Shown here piece after piece: positions 44,942-53,109 of a DNA stretch of 64,000 nucleotides. The stretch is from Thioalkalivibrio sp. ALJ16. Its GTDB lineage: Bacteria; Pseudomonadota; Gammaproteobacteria; Ectothiorhodospirales; Ectothiorhodospiraceae. Numbering within the stretch: position 1 is the stretch's first letter; every line of letters starts with the position of its first letter. The notes under the pieces were generated by a model, which searched no databases, was not told where the DNA came from, and saw nothing but the letters and a program-made list of their open reading frames with translations. Location: the NCBI RefSeq assembly GCF_000377345.1, contig NZ_KB898046.1, positions 29,919-93,918 of the forward strand, in the 5' to 3' direction. The position numbers and the translations under genes were made by a program.

Positions 44942-45322
44942 ATGTTGCAAACGACCACCCGAATGGACCCGGAGACCGCCGTGGAACGGCTGAAGCAGGC
45001 GATCGAGGCCCAGGGCCTGAAACTGGTCTCGCATATCAACGGCCAGGCCAATGCGGCGAAGATCGGGGTCGAGGTCCCGACCGACCAGATTCTCGAGGTG
45101 TTCCACCCGAGCTATGCCGTGCGGGTCTGGCAGGCCTGCAAGCCCGCGGGCATCGACATCCCGCTGCGCATTCATGTCTCCGGTGAGGGCGATGTCCTGC
45201 GGGTCAGCACGCGTCCGGCCAGTGCGGTGTTTGCCCCATGGGAAGTGCCCGACCTGCAGGCCCTCGGGGCCGAGCTGGATCCAAAACTGCAGGCCATTCT
45301 CGACAGCCTGGAGGCCGCGTGA
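44942..45322 (+). CDS. DUF302-family protein
   Basis: A 126-residue cytoplasmic protein that fits the DUF302 fold: a helix with [20 protein letters not shown], then [22 protein letters not shown] and [11 protein letters not shown] and [16 protein letters not shown]302 proteins have no settled function. The ATG follows AAGGAATTCCC. It overlaps the rubredoxin-reductase start by one base (TGATG), so the two are translationally coupled. I place it as an accessory or substrate-handling protein by context only. Confidence 0.75.
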   Translation: MLQTTTRMDPETAVERLKQAIEAQGLKLVSHINGQANAAKIGVEVPTDQILEVFHPSYAVRVWQACKPAGIDIPLRIHVSGEGDVLRVSTRPASAVFAPWEVPDLQALGAELDPKLQAILDSLEAA

Positions 45323-46770
45323 TGAGCGACACCGACGATTTCAAACGCTACATCTGCAAGGTATGTGGCTACATCTACGACGAGGCCAAGGGCGATCCGG
45401 ATTCCGGGCTCGCACCCGGTACCCGCTTCGAGGACATCCCGGATGACTGGTACTGCCCCGACTGCAACGTGACCAAGGCCGATTTCACGGCCCTGGAGCC
45501 GCGCGCGGCCGAGACCGATACCACTGCGGTGGCAAGCGCCTGGAGCGGGCCCGACGGCGGCAACGACCCGGACGCGGTCGTGATCATCGGTGGTGGCATG
45601 GCGGGCTGGGCGCTGGCCGAGTCCCTGCGCGAGCGGGATCCGCGGCGCACCATCCGCCTGATCACCGCGGATTCCGGCGATTACTACAGCAAGCCTCGCC
45701 TTTCCAATGCGATCCAGCGCGAGGTGGTGCCAGCGGACCTGGTCGAGGAGACCGGACCGGCGCGCGCAGCCCGCCTGGGCATTGAGCTGATGCCGTTTCT
45801 GCGGGTGCTGGACGTCCAGCGCGAACGCAAGCGCGTGATTACCGCGCGCGGCGGGATTCCCTACGGACAGCTGGTGCTGGCGACCGGGGCACGGCCGCGA
45901 CAGATGGCGTTTGCCGGTGGTGCCGAGGCCCCGCTGGTGGTGAATCATCTGGATGACTACCGCCGCCTGCGCGCGGCCCTGGAGGCGCGCGATACCGCCC
46001 CGGATCAGACCCGGGTAGCGATCATCGGCGCCGGTCTCGTGGGCTGCGAACTGGCGGATGACTTGAGTGCCGGAGGCTATCCGGTGGCACTGGTTGAGTG
46101 TGCGCCGGGGCCTCTGTCCGGGCTGCTTCCGCCGGTACTGGCGGATGACCTGCGCACGGCGCTCGATGCGCGCGGCGTGCAGTGGCATACCGGGGCAACG
46201 GTGGAGCGGATTGAGGCGGGCGCACAGGACAGTCTCCGCCTGTCCCTGGCGGGCGGAGAGACGATTGCGGCCGAGGTCGTGATCAGCGCCCTGGGTCTGG
46301 TGCCCAACCGGGAACTGGCCGAGCGCATCGGGCTGGCGTGTAACGACGGCATCGAGGTTGATGCCTTCCTCGGCACCACAGACCCGGCGATCCACGCTCT
46401 GGGCGATGGCTGCGAGTTCGACGGCCGCCTGCGGCCGTATGTGGAGACCCTGCGCGGGCAGGCAGCGGCGCTGGCACGAACCCTCTCCGGCGAGCCCACG
46501 GCCTACCAGCCGGATGCGGGCATCGTGCAGGTCAAGACCGCCAGCCTGCCACTGAACGTGTGCCCGCCGCAGCAGAATGATGCGGGCGCGGGCGAGTGGG
46601 TCGAGATCGTCGGTGATAGCGCCGGGCGCCAGCTGGAGTTTCACGCCGGGGGTCGGCTGGCGGGGTTCGCGCTGTCCGGGGTCCATGCCCGCGGCGTGCG
46701 CGAGCTGGAACGGCGTCTGGGCGAGCCCGTGTCTGCTCGCGACGAGCACCGCACCCGCCTGGCCTCTTGA
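45322..46770 (+). CDS. Rubredoxin fused to FAD-dependent rubredoxin reductase
   Basis: A 482-residue fusion. Residues 1-55 are rubredoxin with iron ligands C12, C15, C45 and C48 ([20 protein letters not shown]). After an acidic linker, a pyridine-nucleotide disulfide-type oxidoreductase follows with FAD motif [17 protein letters not shown](P) motif [15 protein letters not shown] and IHALGDG. It should take electrons from NAD(P)H to the attached rubredoxin and on to a partner. The partner is likely the flavoprotein or OsmC-like protein of the same operon, which is inference. Confidence 0.9.
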   Translation: MSDTDDFKRYICKVCGYIYDEAKGDPDSGLAPGTRFEDIPDDWYCPDCNVTKADFTALEPRAAETDTTAVASAWSGPDGGNDPDAVVIIGGGMAGWALAESLRERDPRRTIRLITADSGDYYSKPRLSNAIQREVVPADLVEETGPARAARLGIELMPFLRVLDVQRERKRVITARGGIPYGQLVLATGARPRQMAFAGGAEAPLVVNHLDDYRRLRAALEARDTAPDQTRVAIIGAGLVGCELADDLSAGGYPVALVECAPGPLSGLLPPVLADDLRTALDARGVQWHTGATVERIEAGAQDSLRLSLAGGETIAAEVVISALGLVPNRELAERIGLACNDGIEVDAFLGTTDPAIHALGDGCEFDGRLRPYVETLRGQAAALARTLSGEPTAYQPDAGIVQVKTASLPLNVCPPQQNDAGAGEWVEIVGDSAGRQLEFHAGGRLAGFALSGVHARGVRELERRLGEPVSARDEHRTRLAS

Positions 46771-46813
46771 GGCCTGGCGGTGGCGGGAAGGGGCCAGGTT
46801 CCGACCGGGTTTG

Positions 46814-46978
46814 CTAGATCACGCCATCCAGTCTCAGGTAGCCGACCAGGAACAGCACGGCCAGCACACCCGCCACCACGTACAGCCAGTTGGAAAGCGT
46901 GGGGTTGTTCGGGCGGCTGAAAAACGCCGCCCATAGCGCCAGCAGGATCAGTACGAAAAAGAAGAACAGGAAGCGCAT
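46814..46978 (-). CDS. Small two-helix membrane protein (54 residues)
   Basis: A short gene starts 3 bp after the ygfZ stop and so is very likely co-translated with it. The first helix is phenylalanine-rich (MRFLFFFFVLILLALWAAFF), then a short loop SRPNNPTLSN and a second helix (WLYVVAGVLAVLFLVGYL). No family is recognised. The tight spacing and two clean helices support a real gene. Confidence 0.6.
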   Translation of the reverse strand: MRFLFFFFVLILLALWAAFFSRPNNPTLSNWLYVVAGVLAVLFLVGYLRLDGVI

Positions 46979-46981
46979 GCG

Positions 46982-48028
46982 TCAGGCTCCTTCCGGGACG
47001 GCGTAGGGGAGACCGACCACCTCGGCCGTTGCACCATCCGGGGCACCCCAGCGCAGTTCGCCTTCCGCGGCGGCCACCTGCACGACCGCGAGGGCGGAGT
47101 AGAGCCCGTCCGGGTGGAGTTCGGCCGCGACGATCTCGCCGTCCGACTGTTCCGGTTTGCCGTCCGCGCGAAAGACCGGCGAGCCGGGTTGCGGCGGGGT
47201 CTGGGTGTGGATGGCCAGGCGGAACATGCGCCGCTTGAGCTTGCCGAGGTAGTGCATGCGCGCCACCACCTCCTGCCCCGGGTAGCAGCCCTTCTCGAAA
47301 CTGATCGCGCCAAGGGCGTGCAGGTTCAGCATCTGCGGTACGAACATCTCGGTGGTTTCCTCCACGACCGTGGGGACGCCGGCAAGGATGTCCAGCAGTG
47401 ACCAGTCGCGCGGGCCCACCGGGGCTGCGTGGACGTTCAGGCTGTCCCAGGCACGGCGCATGGCGTCGATCTCGCCGAACAGTTCGAAGCGCGGGTGCAG
47501 TCCGGGGACCCGGACGACGGTCACGCCATTCTTCTCGATTACCTCCTCGGGCGCGCCGGGGCACGCGCCCAGGGCGTTGGTCAGCTCCTTCTCGGCATCC
47601 GGCCCGGAAAAGCCGAAGTGGATGCGGGAGTCCCCGGCGTGCTCGATGATCACGTTCGCGCGCAGCACGAACATCTGCAGGCGCTTGGCGACCGGCTCGG
47701 TCCGGTCTGCGGGCATCTCGAGCAGGTAGCCGTCCTTCGTGCGCAGCACGCGGAACACGGCATAGGCCCGCCCCTTGGGGCTGGAGTAGCTGGAGAGCTG
47801 GCTGTGCTGCGCGTCCACCGCGTGGATGTCATTGCCGAACTGCCCCTGCAGGAAGTCGGTGGCGTCATCGCCGCGCACCTCCAGCAGACCGCGGTGGGAG
47901 AGGTCGCAGATCACCTCGCCGTTGACGGCCATACGGCGCTCGCGCTCCGGGTTGCCGTAGTGCAGGAGGTCGTCCTCCTCGAACTCGGCGCCGGCATCGA
48001 TCAGGTGCTTTTTCCAGTCTTCGCGCAT
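46982..48028 (-). CDS. ygfZ: Folate-binding Fe-S cluster maintenance protein YgfZ
   Basis: A 348-residue protein of the GcvT/YgfZ family that uses tetrahydrofolate and supports Fe-S enzymes such as those of succinate dehydrogenase and MiaB. The signature KGCYPGQEVVARMHYLGK is intact, including the essential cysteine. It is divergent from sdhC with 188 bp between the starts. Confidence 0.93.
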   Translation of the reverse strand: MREDWKKHLIDAGAEFEEDDLLHYGNPERERRMAVNGEVICDLSHRGLLEVRGDDATDFLQGQFGNDIHAVDAQHSQLSSYSSPKGRAYAVFRVLRTKDGYLLEMPADRTEPVAKRLQMFVLRANVIIEHAGDSRIHFGFSGPDAEKELTNALGACPGAPEEVIEKNGVTVVRVPGLHPRFELFGEIDAMRRAWDSLNVHAAPVGPRDWSLLDILAGVPTVVEETTEMFVPQMLNLHALGAISFEKGCYPGQEVVARMHYLGKLKRRMFRLAIHTQTPPQPGSPVFRADGKPEQSDGEIVAAELHPDGLYSALAVVQVAAAEGELRWGAPDGATAEVVGLPYAVPEGA

Positions 48029-48216
48029 CGGAAGTCTCCCGTGACAGCGCGCATTCCGTGGCCCCGGCCGAAAGCGGGCAGCGGGGTCACGGAAGCGGAT
48101 TGAGGTGATAAGCTCAACACAGGTCGGGTGCCCGGCTGAACCAAGCGGGTCGATAGTAGACGAACCCTTTGCAGGGTGTCAGCCCGACACAACCAATCTT
48201 TCGTGCAGGAGGTGGC

Positions 48217-48600
48217 ATGGCGCAGCAGCCGGTACGGCCCGTTTTTCTGGATCTTCGCAAGATCCGACTGCCGCTGAATGCCGTGGTTTCAATCCTGCAC
48301 CGCGTGACCGGTGTTTTCCTGATCCTCGCGATCCCGGTGCTGTTGTGGCTTGCCGACCGTTCCCTTTCCGGCCCGGCCGGCTTCGAGCAGGCGGCGGCCA
48401 TCATCCGGCACCCGCTGGGCGCGCTGGTCCTGTTGGTCGGCGTGTGGTGGCTGATGCACCACCTGTTCGCCGGTATCCGTTATCTGCTGATGGAATTCGG
48501 CATTGGCGAGGACCGCGAGGGTTCGTTGCGTACCGCGCGTGATGCGCTGTACGCAGGGCTTTTCGCCGCGGTGGCGGTCTGGCTGGGGCTGTTGCTGTGA
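48217..48600 (+). CDS. sdhC: Succinate dehydrogenase cytochrome b556 subunit
   Basis: A 127-residue membrane anchor of complex II with three helices. The family motif is SILHRVTGVFL near residue 25, and the heme-ligand region is MHHLFAGIRYL. GCAGGAGGT precedes the ATG. First gene of sdhCDAB; its stop overlaps the sdhD start by 4 bp. Confidence 0.94.
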   Translation: MAQQPVRPVFLDLRKIRLPLNAVVSILHRVTGVFLILAIPVLLWLADRSLSGPAGFEQAAAIIRHPLGALVLLVGVWWLMHHLFAGIRYLLMEFGIGEDREGSLRTARDALYAGLFAAVAVWLGLLL

Positions 48601-48935
48601 GGCTGCTGTCGGGACAGCGTGCCTGGCTGTTGCAGCGGCTGACGGCGGTCTACATCGGTCTGTGGCTCATTCTGGCGCTGGGCTACTTCATCTTTGCCCC
48701 GCCGGTCGATCATGCCACCTGGCAGGCTACCGTCGGGCACCCACTGGTCGGGCTGCTGACGGCTCTTTTCGTGCTGGCGCTGTTGCTGCACGCCTGGATC
48801 GGGCTGCGTGACGTGGTCATGGACTACGTGCACCCGCCGGGCACGCGCCTCGCGGTGCTGTCCGTGAGCGCGGGCGCGCTGATCCTTCTGGGGCTCTGGG
48901 CCCTGTTCATCCTGATTCGTGCGGGGCTTTCATGA
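48597..48935 (+). CDS. sdhD: Succinate dehydrogenase hydrophobic anchor subunit
   Basis: A 112-residue, three-helix anchor that carries the other side of the heme and quinone site ([32 protein letters not shown]). It starts at GTG within the GTGA overlap with sdhC and ends in an ATGA overlap with sdhA. Confidence 0.93.
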   Translation: MRLLSGQRAWLLQRLTAVYIGLWLILALGYFIFAPPVDHATWQATVGHPLVGLLTALFVLALLLHAWIGLRDVVMDYVHPPGTRLAVLSVSAGALILLGLWALFILIRAGLS

Positions 48936-50707
48936 AGGTTACACGGCGCAAGTTCGACGCCCTGATCATCGGCGCTGGCGGTGCGGGCCTGCGTGCCGCA
49001 CTGCAGCTTTCCAATGGGGATGCCAAGGTCGCGGTGGTTTCCAAGGTGTTTCCCACGCGCTCGCATACGGTCGCCGCGCAGGGCGGGGTGAATGCCGCGC
49101 TGGCGAACGTGCTGCCGGACTCCTGGCACTGGCACATGTTCGACACCGTGAAGGGCTCGGATTATTTGGGTGACCAGGACGCGATCGAGTACATGTGCCG
49201 CGCCGCGCCCAAGGTGGTCTACGAGCTGGACCACTTCGGCGTGCCGTTCTCGCGCCTGGACAACGGCAATATCTACCAGCGCGCATTCGGCGGGCAGAGC
49301 CAGAACTTCGGCCAGGACCAGGCGGCGCGCACCTGTGCGGCGGCCGACCGTACCGGGCACGCGATCCTGCACTCGCTGTACCAGCAGAACCTGCGCGCGC
49401 GCACGCACTTTTTCGATGAGTACTTCGCGGTGGACCTGTTGCGCGACGAGCAGGGCTTCGTGCTCGGGGTGCTGGCCTTCGAGATCCTGACCGGCGAGCC
49501 GATCGTGATCGAGGCCAAGACCACGCTGATCGCCACCGGCGGGGCGGGGCAGCTGTTCCGCACCACCACCAACGCCCTGATCAACACCGGCGATGGCATG
49601 GCGATGGCGCTGCGCGCCGGCGTGCCGCTGGAGGACATGGAGTTCGTGCAGTTCCATCCAACCGGGATCGCCGGGCGCGGCATGCTGATTACCGAGGGCG
49701 CGCGCGGCGAGGGCGGGTTCCTGATCAACTCCGAGGGCGAGCGCTTCATGGAGCGCTATGCCCCGCGGGCCAAGGACCTGGCCTCGCGCGACGTGGTCAG
49801 TCGTTCCATCGCCACCGAAGTGCGCGAGGGCCGCGGCTGCGGGCGCAACGCCGACCATGTGCTGCTGGACCTGCGCCACCTGGGCGCGGACACGATCATG
49901 CAGCGCCTGCCGGGCATCCGCGAGACCAGCATGACCTTCCTCGGCGTGGACCCGATCGAGGCCCCGATCCCGGTGTTCCCGACCTGCCACTACAGCATGG
50001 GCGGGATCCCGACCAACCGCTTCGGCCAGGTGGTGGCGCCGGTCAAGGACACCCCGGAGGACCCGGTGCCGGGGCTGTACGCGGCCGGGGAGGCTGCCTG
50101 TGTCTCGGTGCACGGGGCCAACCGCCTGGGCGGCAATTCGCTACTGGACATCCTGGTGTTCGGGCGCGCGGCGGCCAACCACATCCTCGAATACCTGGCC
50201 GAGAACCGCTATCACCGGGCTCTGGACGAGACGGCGGTGGAGCAGGCGATGGCGCGGCTGACGCGCTGGGACCGCAAGGATCCAGGGGATGGCTCCGCCG
50301 AGCAGGTGGAACCGCTGAAGCGCGAACTGCGCAAGGTGATGGAGGACCACTGCTCGGTGTTCCGCACCGACGAGGTGATGCGCGAGGGCGTGGAGAAGGT
50401 CCGCGCGCTGCGCGAGCGCCTGAACCACGCGGTGATCGCGGACCACTCGGCCACCTTCAACACCGCACGGGTGGAGGCGATGGAGCTGGAGAACCTCATG
50501 GACTGTGCGATCGCGACCATCCGCTCCGCGCTGGGGCGCGAGGAGAGCCGCGGGGCGCATTCGCGCATCGACTTCCCCGAGCGCGACGACCAGCACTGGC
50601 TCAAGCACAGCCTGTACTCGCTGGCGGACGACAGCCTCGACTACAAGCCGGTGCGCACCCAGCCGAACACCGTGGCCTCGTTCCCGCCGAAGGAGCGGGT
50701 GTACTGA
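48932..50707 (+). CDS. sdhA: Succinate dehydrogenase flavoprotein subunit
   Basis: A 591-residue flavoprotein that oxidises succinate to fumarate. The Rossmann motif is [14 protein letters not shown]45 in [10 protein letters not shown] is the residue that binds FAD covalently. Active-site pieces include FHPTGI, HYSMGGI and [10 protein letters not shown]. Covalent flavinylation requires SdhE, encoded downstream at 51927. Confidence 0.96.
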   Translation: MKVTRRKFDALIIGAGGAGLRAALQLSNGDAKVAVVSKVFPTRSHTVAAQGGVNAALANVLPDSWHWHMFDTVKGSDYLGDQDAIEYMCRAAPKVVYELDHFGVPFSRLDNGNIYQRAFGGQSQNFGQDQAARTCAAADRTGHAILHSLYQQNLRARTHFFDEYFAVDLLRDEQGFVLGVLAFEILTGEPIVIEAKTTLIATGGAGQLFRTTTNALINTGDGMAMALRAGVPLEDMEFVQFHPTGIAGRGMLITEGARGEGGFLINSEGERFMERYAPRAKDLASRDVVSRSIATEVREGRGCGRNADHVLLDLRHLGADTIMQRLPGIRETSMTFLGVDPIEAPIPVFPTCHYSMGGIPTNRFGQVVAPVKDTPEDPVPGLYAAGEAACVSVHGANRLGGNSLLDILVFGRAAANHILEYLAENRYHRALDETAVEQAMARLTRWDRKDPGDGSAEQVEPLKRELRKVMEDHCSVFRTDEVMREGVEKVRALRERLNHAVIADHSATFNTARVEAMELENLMDCAIATIRSALGREESRGAHSRIDFPERDDQHWLKHSLYSLADDSLDYKPVRTQPNTVASFPPKERVY

Positions 50708-50771
50708 TGGCCCGCCGGGAATGCAATGCGGCGCGGGATACGATTCGCGCGGCGAATCGCAGCGGCACGCG

Positions 50772-51076
50772 CTAGGGAAACACTGATCAATGCACACGCT
50801 CGCGTTGGCACCCCAGGTTTTCCGAGACAAGGCGCGTCGGGCAGCGGGTAGTGGTTCTACCCGCCCGTTTCTGATGGATTCTGGGCGCAACGCAGGATCG
50901 GGGAACCTGGGGTGCCAACCCCGAAGGGGCTCGGCCGCCCGTTGTTGATCAAAAACGGGCGCGCGCACGGCGTTGCGGCTCCCTTGTGCAGAATGACTGC
51001 ACGGCAGTCGCCGCGCCTTGTTCGCACGCAAAAGCGACTCGAGCGCGAACGCGTGCATTGATCAGTGTTTCCCTAG
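50772..51076. mobile_element. 305-bp palindromic MITE-like element between sdhA and sdhB
   Basis: The ends are exact 23-bp inverted repeats beginning CTAGGGAAACACTGATCAAT (50772-50794 and 51054-51076), extended imperfectly inward. A second perfect inner pair, GTTGGCACCCCAGGTT and its complement, is at 50804-50819 and 50904-50919. No protein is encoded. The outer CTAG/TAG may be the target duplication. The short gap before it (50708-50771) and after it (51077-51088, the sdhB ribosome binding site) hold nothing else. Confidence 0.82.
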
Positions 51077-51088
51077 AGGAAGAGACGG

Positions 51089-51790
51089 ATGGAATTCTCG
51101 ATCTACCGCTTCAACCCGGAGACGGACACGCTGCCGAAGATGCAGCGCTTCACCCTGCCCGACGACCAGGTCGAGCCGGGGATGATGCTGCTGGACGCCC
51201 TGCTGCTGCTGAAGGAGCAAGACGACTCGCTGGGCTTTCGCCGCTCCTGCCAACACGGGGTCTGCGGCTCCGACGGCATGAACATCAACGGCATGAACGG
51301 CCTGGCCTGCATCACGCCGCTGGCGGACCTGGAGGCACCGGTCACGCTGCGCCCGTTTCCGGGGATGCCGGTGATCCGCGACCTGATCGTGGACATGGGC
51401 AACTTCTGGGACCAGTACCGCAAGGCCGAGCCCTGGCTGGTCAACGACAGCCCGGAGCCCGAGGTCGAGCGCAAGCAGAGCCCCGAAGATCGTGACCAGC
51501 TGGACGGACTGTACGAGTGCATCCTGTGCGGCTGCTGTTCCGCCGCCTGCCCGTCGTACTGGTGGAACCCGGACAAGTTTCTCGGCCCGGCCGCGCTGCT
51601 GCAGGCCGCGCGCTTCATCCAGGATAGCCGCGACGAGGCCACCGATCACCGCCTGGCCGAGCTGGACGATGCCTGGAAGCTCTACCGCTGCCACACCATC
51701 ATGAACTGCACGCAGGTCTGCCCCAAGGGCCTGAACCCGAGCCGGGCCATCAGCGACATTCGCCGCACCATGCTCAAGAAATCGCTGTGA
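51089..51790 (+). CDS. sdhB: Succinate dehydrogenase iron-sulfur subunit
   Basis: A 233-residue Fe-S protein: [2Fe-2S] cysteines in SCQHGVCGSDG, [4Fe-4S] in CILCGCCSAACPSYW and [3Fe-4S] in CHTIMNCTQVCPKGLNP. GAGGAAGAGACGG precedes the ATG. It is 381 bp from sdhA because of the inserted element, whereas the other sdh genes overlap. Confidence 0.96.
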   Translation: MEFSIYRFNPETDTLPKMQRFTLPDDQVEPGMMLLDALLLLKEQDDSLGFRRSCQHGVCGSDGMNINGMNGLACITPLADLEAPVTLRPFPGMPVIRDLIVDMGNFWDQYRKAEPWLVNDSPEPEVERKQSPEDRDQLDGLYECILCGCCSAACPSYWWNPDKFLGPAALLQAARFIQDSRDEATDHRLAELDDAWKLYRCHTIMNCTQVCPKGLNPSRAISDIRRTMLKKSL

Positions 51791-51821
51791 GCGAACTGCT
51801 GCACAATGGTGGTTCAGCCCC

Positions 51822-51905
51822 TGTTGGAGCCTGCTTGCAGGCGAATGCCCCTGCCAATGTCGGACGCGGGCAGGGGCTTCGCCTGCGAGCAGGCTCCTAC
51901 AGGGG
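51822..51905. repeat. REP pair (GCCTGC type) between sdhB and sdhE
   Basis: TGTTGGAGCCTGCTTGCAGG (51822-51841) and the mirror unit TTCGCCTGCGAGCAGGCTCC (51879-51898) face each other. Same sub-family as 4626-4691. Confidence 0.7.
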
Positions 51906-51926
51906 GCCTGGTCGGGTTTTTTGGTG

Positions 51927-52181
51927 ATGGAACCTGACAGCCGCATCCGCTGGCGCTGCCGCCGCGGCATGCTGGAGAACGACTGGCTGCTCGGGCAGTT
52001 TCTCGCGCAGGGATATGCGCAACTGGACCAGGAGGGTCGCGATGCCTTCGAGCGCCTGCTCGACTACCCCGACAATGTGCTGCTGGATGTGGTCATGGGT
52101 CGCCAGACCACGGTGGACGACGGGATAGCCCGGCTTGTCCCGGCGATCCGCGCCGCCGCTCAGGCTGCGCCTCCTTCCTGA
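51927..52181 (+). CDS. sdhE: FAD assembly factor SdhE
   Basis: An 84-residue helical protein with the diagnostic RRGMLENDWLL segment, needed for covalent attachment of FAD to SdhA. The ATG at 51927 lies after in-frame TTG and GTG codons; the ATG fits the family length. It overlaps the next frame by up to 47 bp, as sdhE and ygfX do in enterobacteria. Confidence 0.9.
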   Translation: MEPDSRIRWRCRRGMLENDWLLGQFLAQGYAQLDQEGRDAFERLLDYPDNVLLDVVMGRQTTVDDGIARLVPAIRAAAQAAPPS

Positions 52182-53091
52182 TCCGCTGTTCCTGCGCCTG
52201 GTGCTTGCCGGCCAGCTGACCCTGCTGCTGGCGGTGATCGCCTATGTCGGGGTGTACAGCTTGTGGTGGGCGCTGTTCCCGGTGATCGGGCTGGCGGCGG
52301 CGGGCTGGGGCTGGCAATGGTGGTCGCGGCCGCCCCCCTGGAGCTGGCTGGGCCAGACGCCGGACGGGGGCACCTGGCTGGCAACGGCCGAGGGGCTGCG
52401 GCAGGAGCAGGTGGTCTGGGTCGAGATCCTGCCCGCCACCCGGGTGCTGCGCCTGCTGGTGGTCCTGGTTGTGCGCGCCCCTGCCAGCGGCCGGGTGTGG
52501 CGGCTGTGGCTGTACCCGGGGCGGATGCATCCGCAGGACCTGCGCCGGTTGCGGGCACGCCTGCTCTGGCCGCCCGCGGGCGACATGGCGGAACCCGGCT
52601 GGCGGGTGCGGCTTCGCGCCGGGCTGGCACGGGGCGTTGCTATACTGACGCGAAGCCGATTTTCCGGAGGCCCGAGCATGGCTGGACCCGACAATGCGCA
52701 GGTGATGGTGGATGTCTCGCATCTGCTGAGCGACGAACCGGATCACGTCTACAGCGAGGAAGAACTCGACGCGATCGAGGAACTCGACCCCGAGCTTGCG
52801 CTGCGCCTGGATCGTGCCCAGACCTTCGCTGCGCGCGAGGCCGCGGACGTGCCGGCTGATGGCCCGATCGACGAGGATGCGGTGCGCGCCGCGATCGAGG
52901 AGGCGCGGCGCATCCTGATGCAGGACGGGGGCGATATTGAGTTCGTGGAACTGGACGGGCGTACCGTGCGGGTGCGGCTCAAGGGGGCCTGCGTGGGCTG
53001 CCCACGCTCGACGCTGGACCTCAAGAATGTGGTGGAGCGCCTCGTGCGTTCGCGCGCGCCGGGCGTGGCCAGCGTTGCCAATACCTTCTGA
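52135..53091 (+). CDS. YgfX-like membrane protein in one frame with a NifU-domain protein
   Basis: A single open frame of 318 codons. Residues 1-181 have two adjacent helices (about 19-60) and a beta-rich tail (RVWRLWLYPGRMHPQDLRRL) as in YgfX/CptA, which normally overlaps sdhE exactly as here. The start is probably TTG (52135) or GTG (52201). Without any stop the frame continues into the NifU-domain protein at 52678, which has its own ribosome binding site. The full-length product would tether a NifU domain to the membrane. Whether it is made as a fusion is open. Confidence 0.55.
   Translation: MSRRSAPPLRLRLLPDPLFLRLVLAGQLTLLLAVIAYVGVYSLWWALFPVIGLAAAGWGWQWWSRPPPWSWLGQTPDGGTWLATAEGLRQEQVVWVEILPATRVLRLLVVLVVRAPASGRVWRLWLYPGRMHPQDLRRLRARLLWPPAGDMAEPGWRVRLRAGLARGVAILTRSRFSGGPSMAGPDNAQVMVDVSHLLSDEPDHVYSEEELDAIEELDPELALRLDRAQTFAAREAADVPADGPIDEDAVRAAIEEARRILMQDGGDIEFVELDGRTVRVRLKGACVGCPRSTLDLKNVVERLVRSRAPGVASVANTF
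52642..52650 (+). promoter_or_regulatory. Internal promoter -10 for the NifU-domain gene
   Basis: TGC-TATACT is an extended -10 of near-consensus quality, about 30 bp before the internal ATG at 52678. No convincing -35 is seen. Confidence 0.4.
52678..53091 (+). CDS. NifU C-terminal-domain (Nfu-type) protein, internal start
   Basis: A 137-residue product beginning at an ATG with CGGAGG 8 bp upstream. The N-terminal half is acidic and helical (DHVYSEEELDAIEEL). The C-terminal half is an Nfu domain with the cluster-binding pair in KGACVGCPRSTLDLKN. Nfu proteins carry Fe-S clusters to targets, which suits its place next to sdh and ygfZ. It shares the frame of the upstream YgfX-like sequence. Confidence 0.8.
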   Translation: MAGPDNAQVMVDVSHLLSDEPDHVYSEEELDAIEELDPELALRLDRAQTFAAREAADVPADGPIDEDAVRAAIEEARRILMQDGGDIEFVELDGRTVRVRLKGACVGCPRSTLDLKNVVERLVRSRAPGVASVANTF

Positions 53092-53109
53092 CCGTCCGAC
53101 GACGGCTAT

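Noticed and set aside
50708..51088. A small gene or sRNA between sdhA and sdhB
   Set aside because: The space is explained by nested inverted repeats; the open frames are short and lack start signals.
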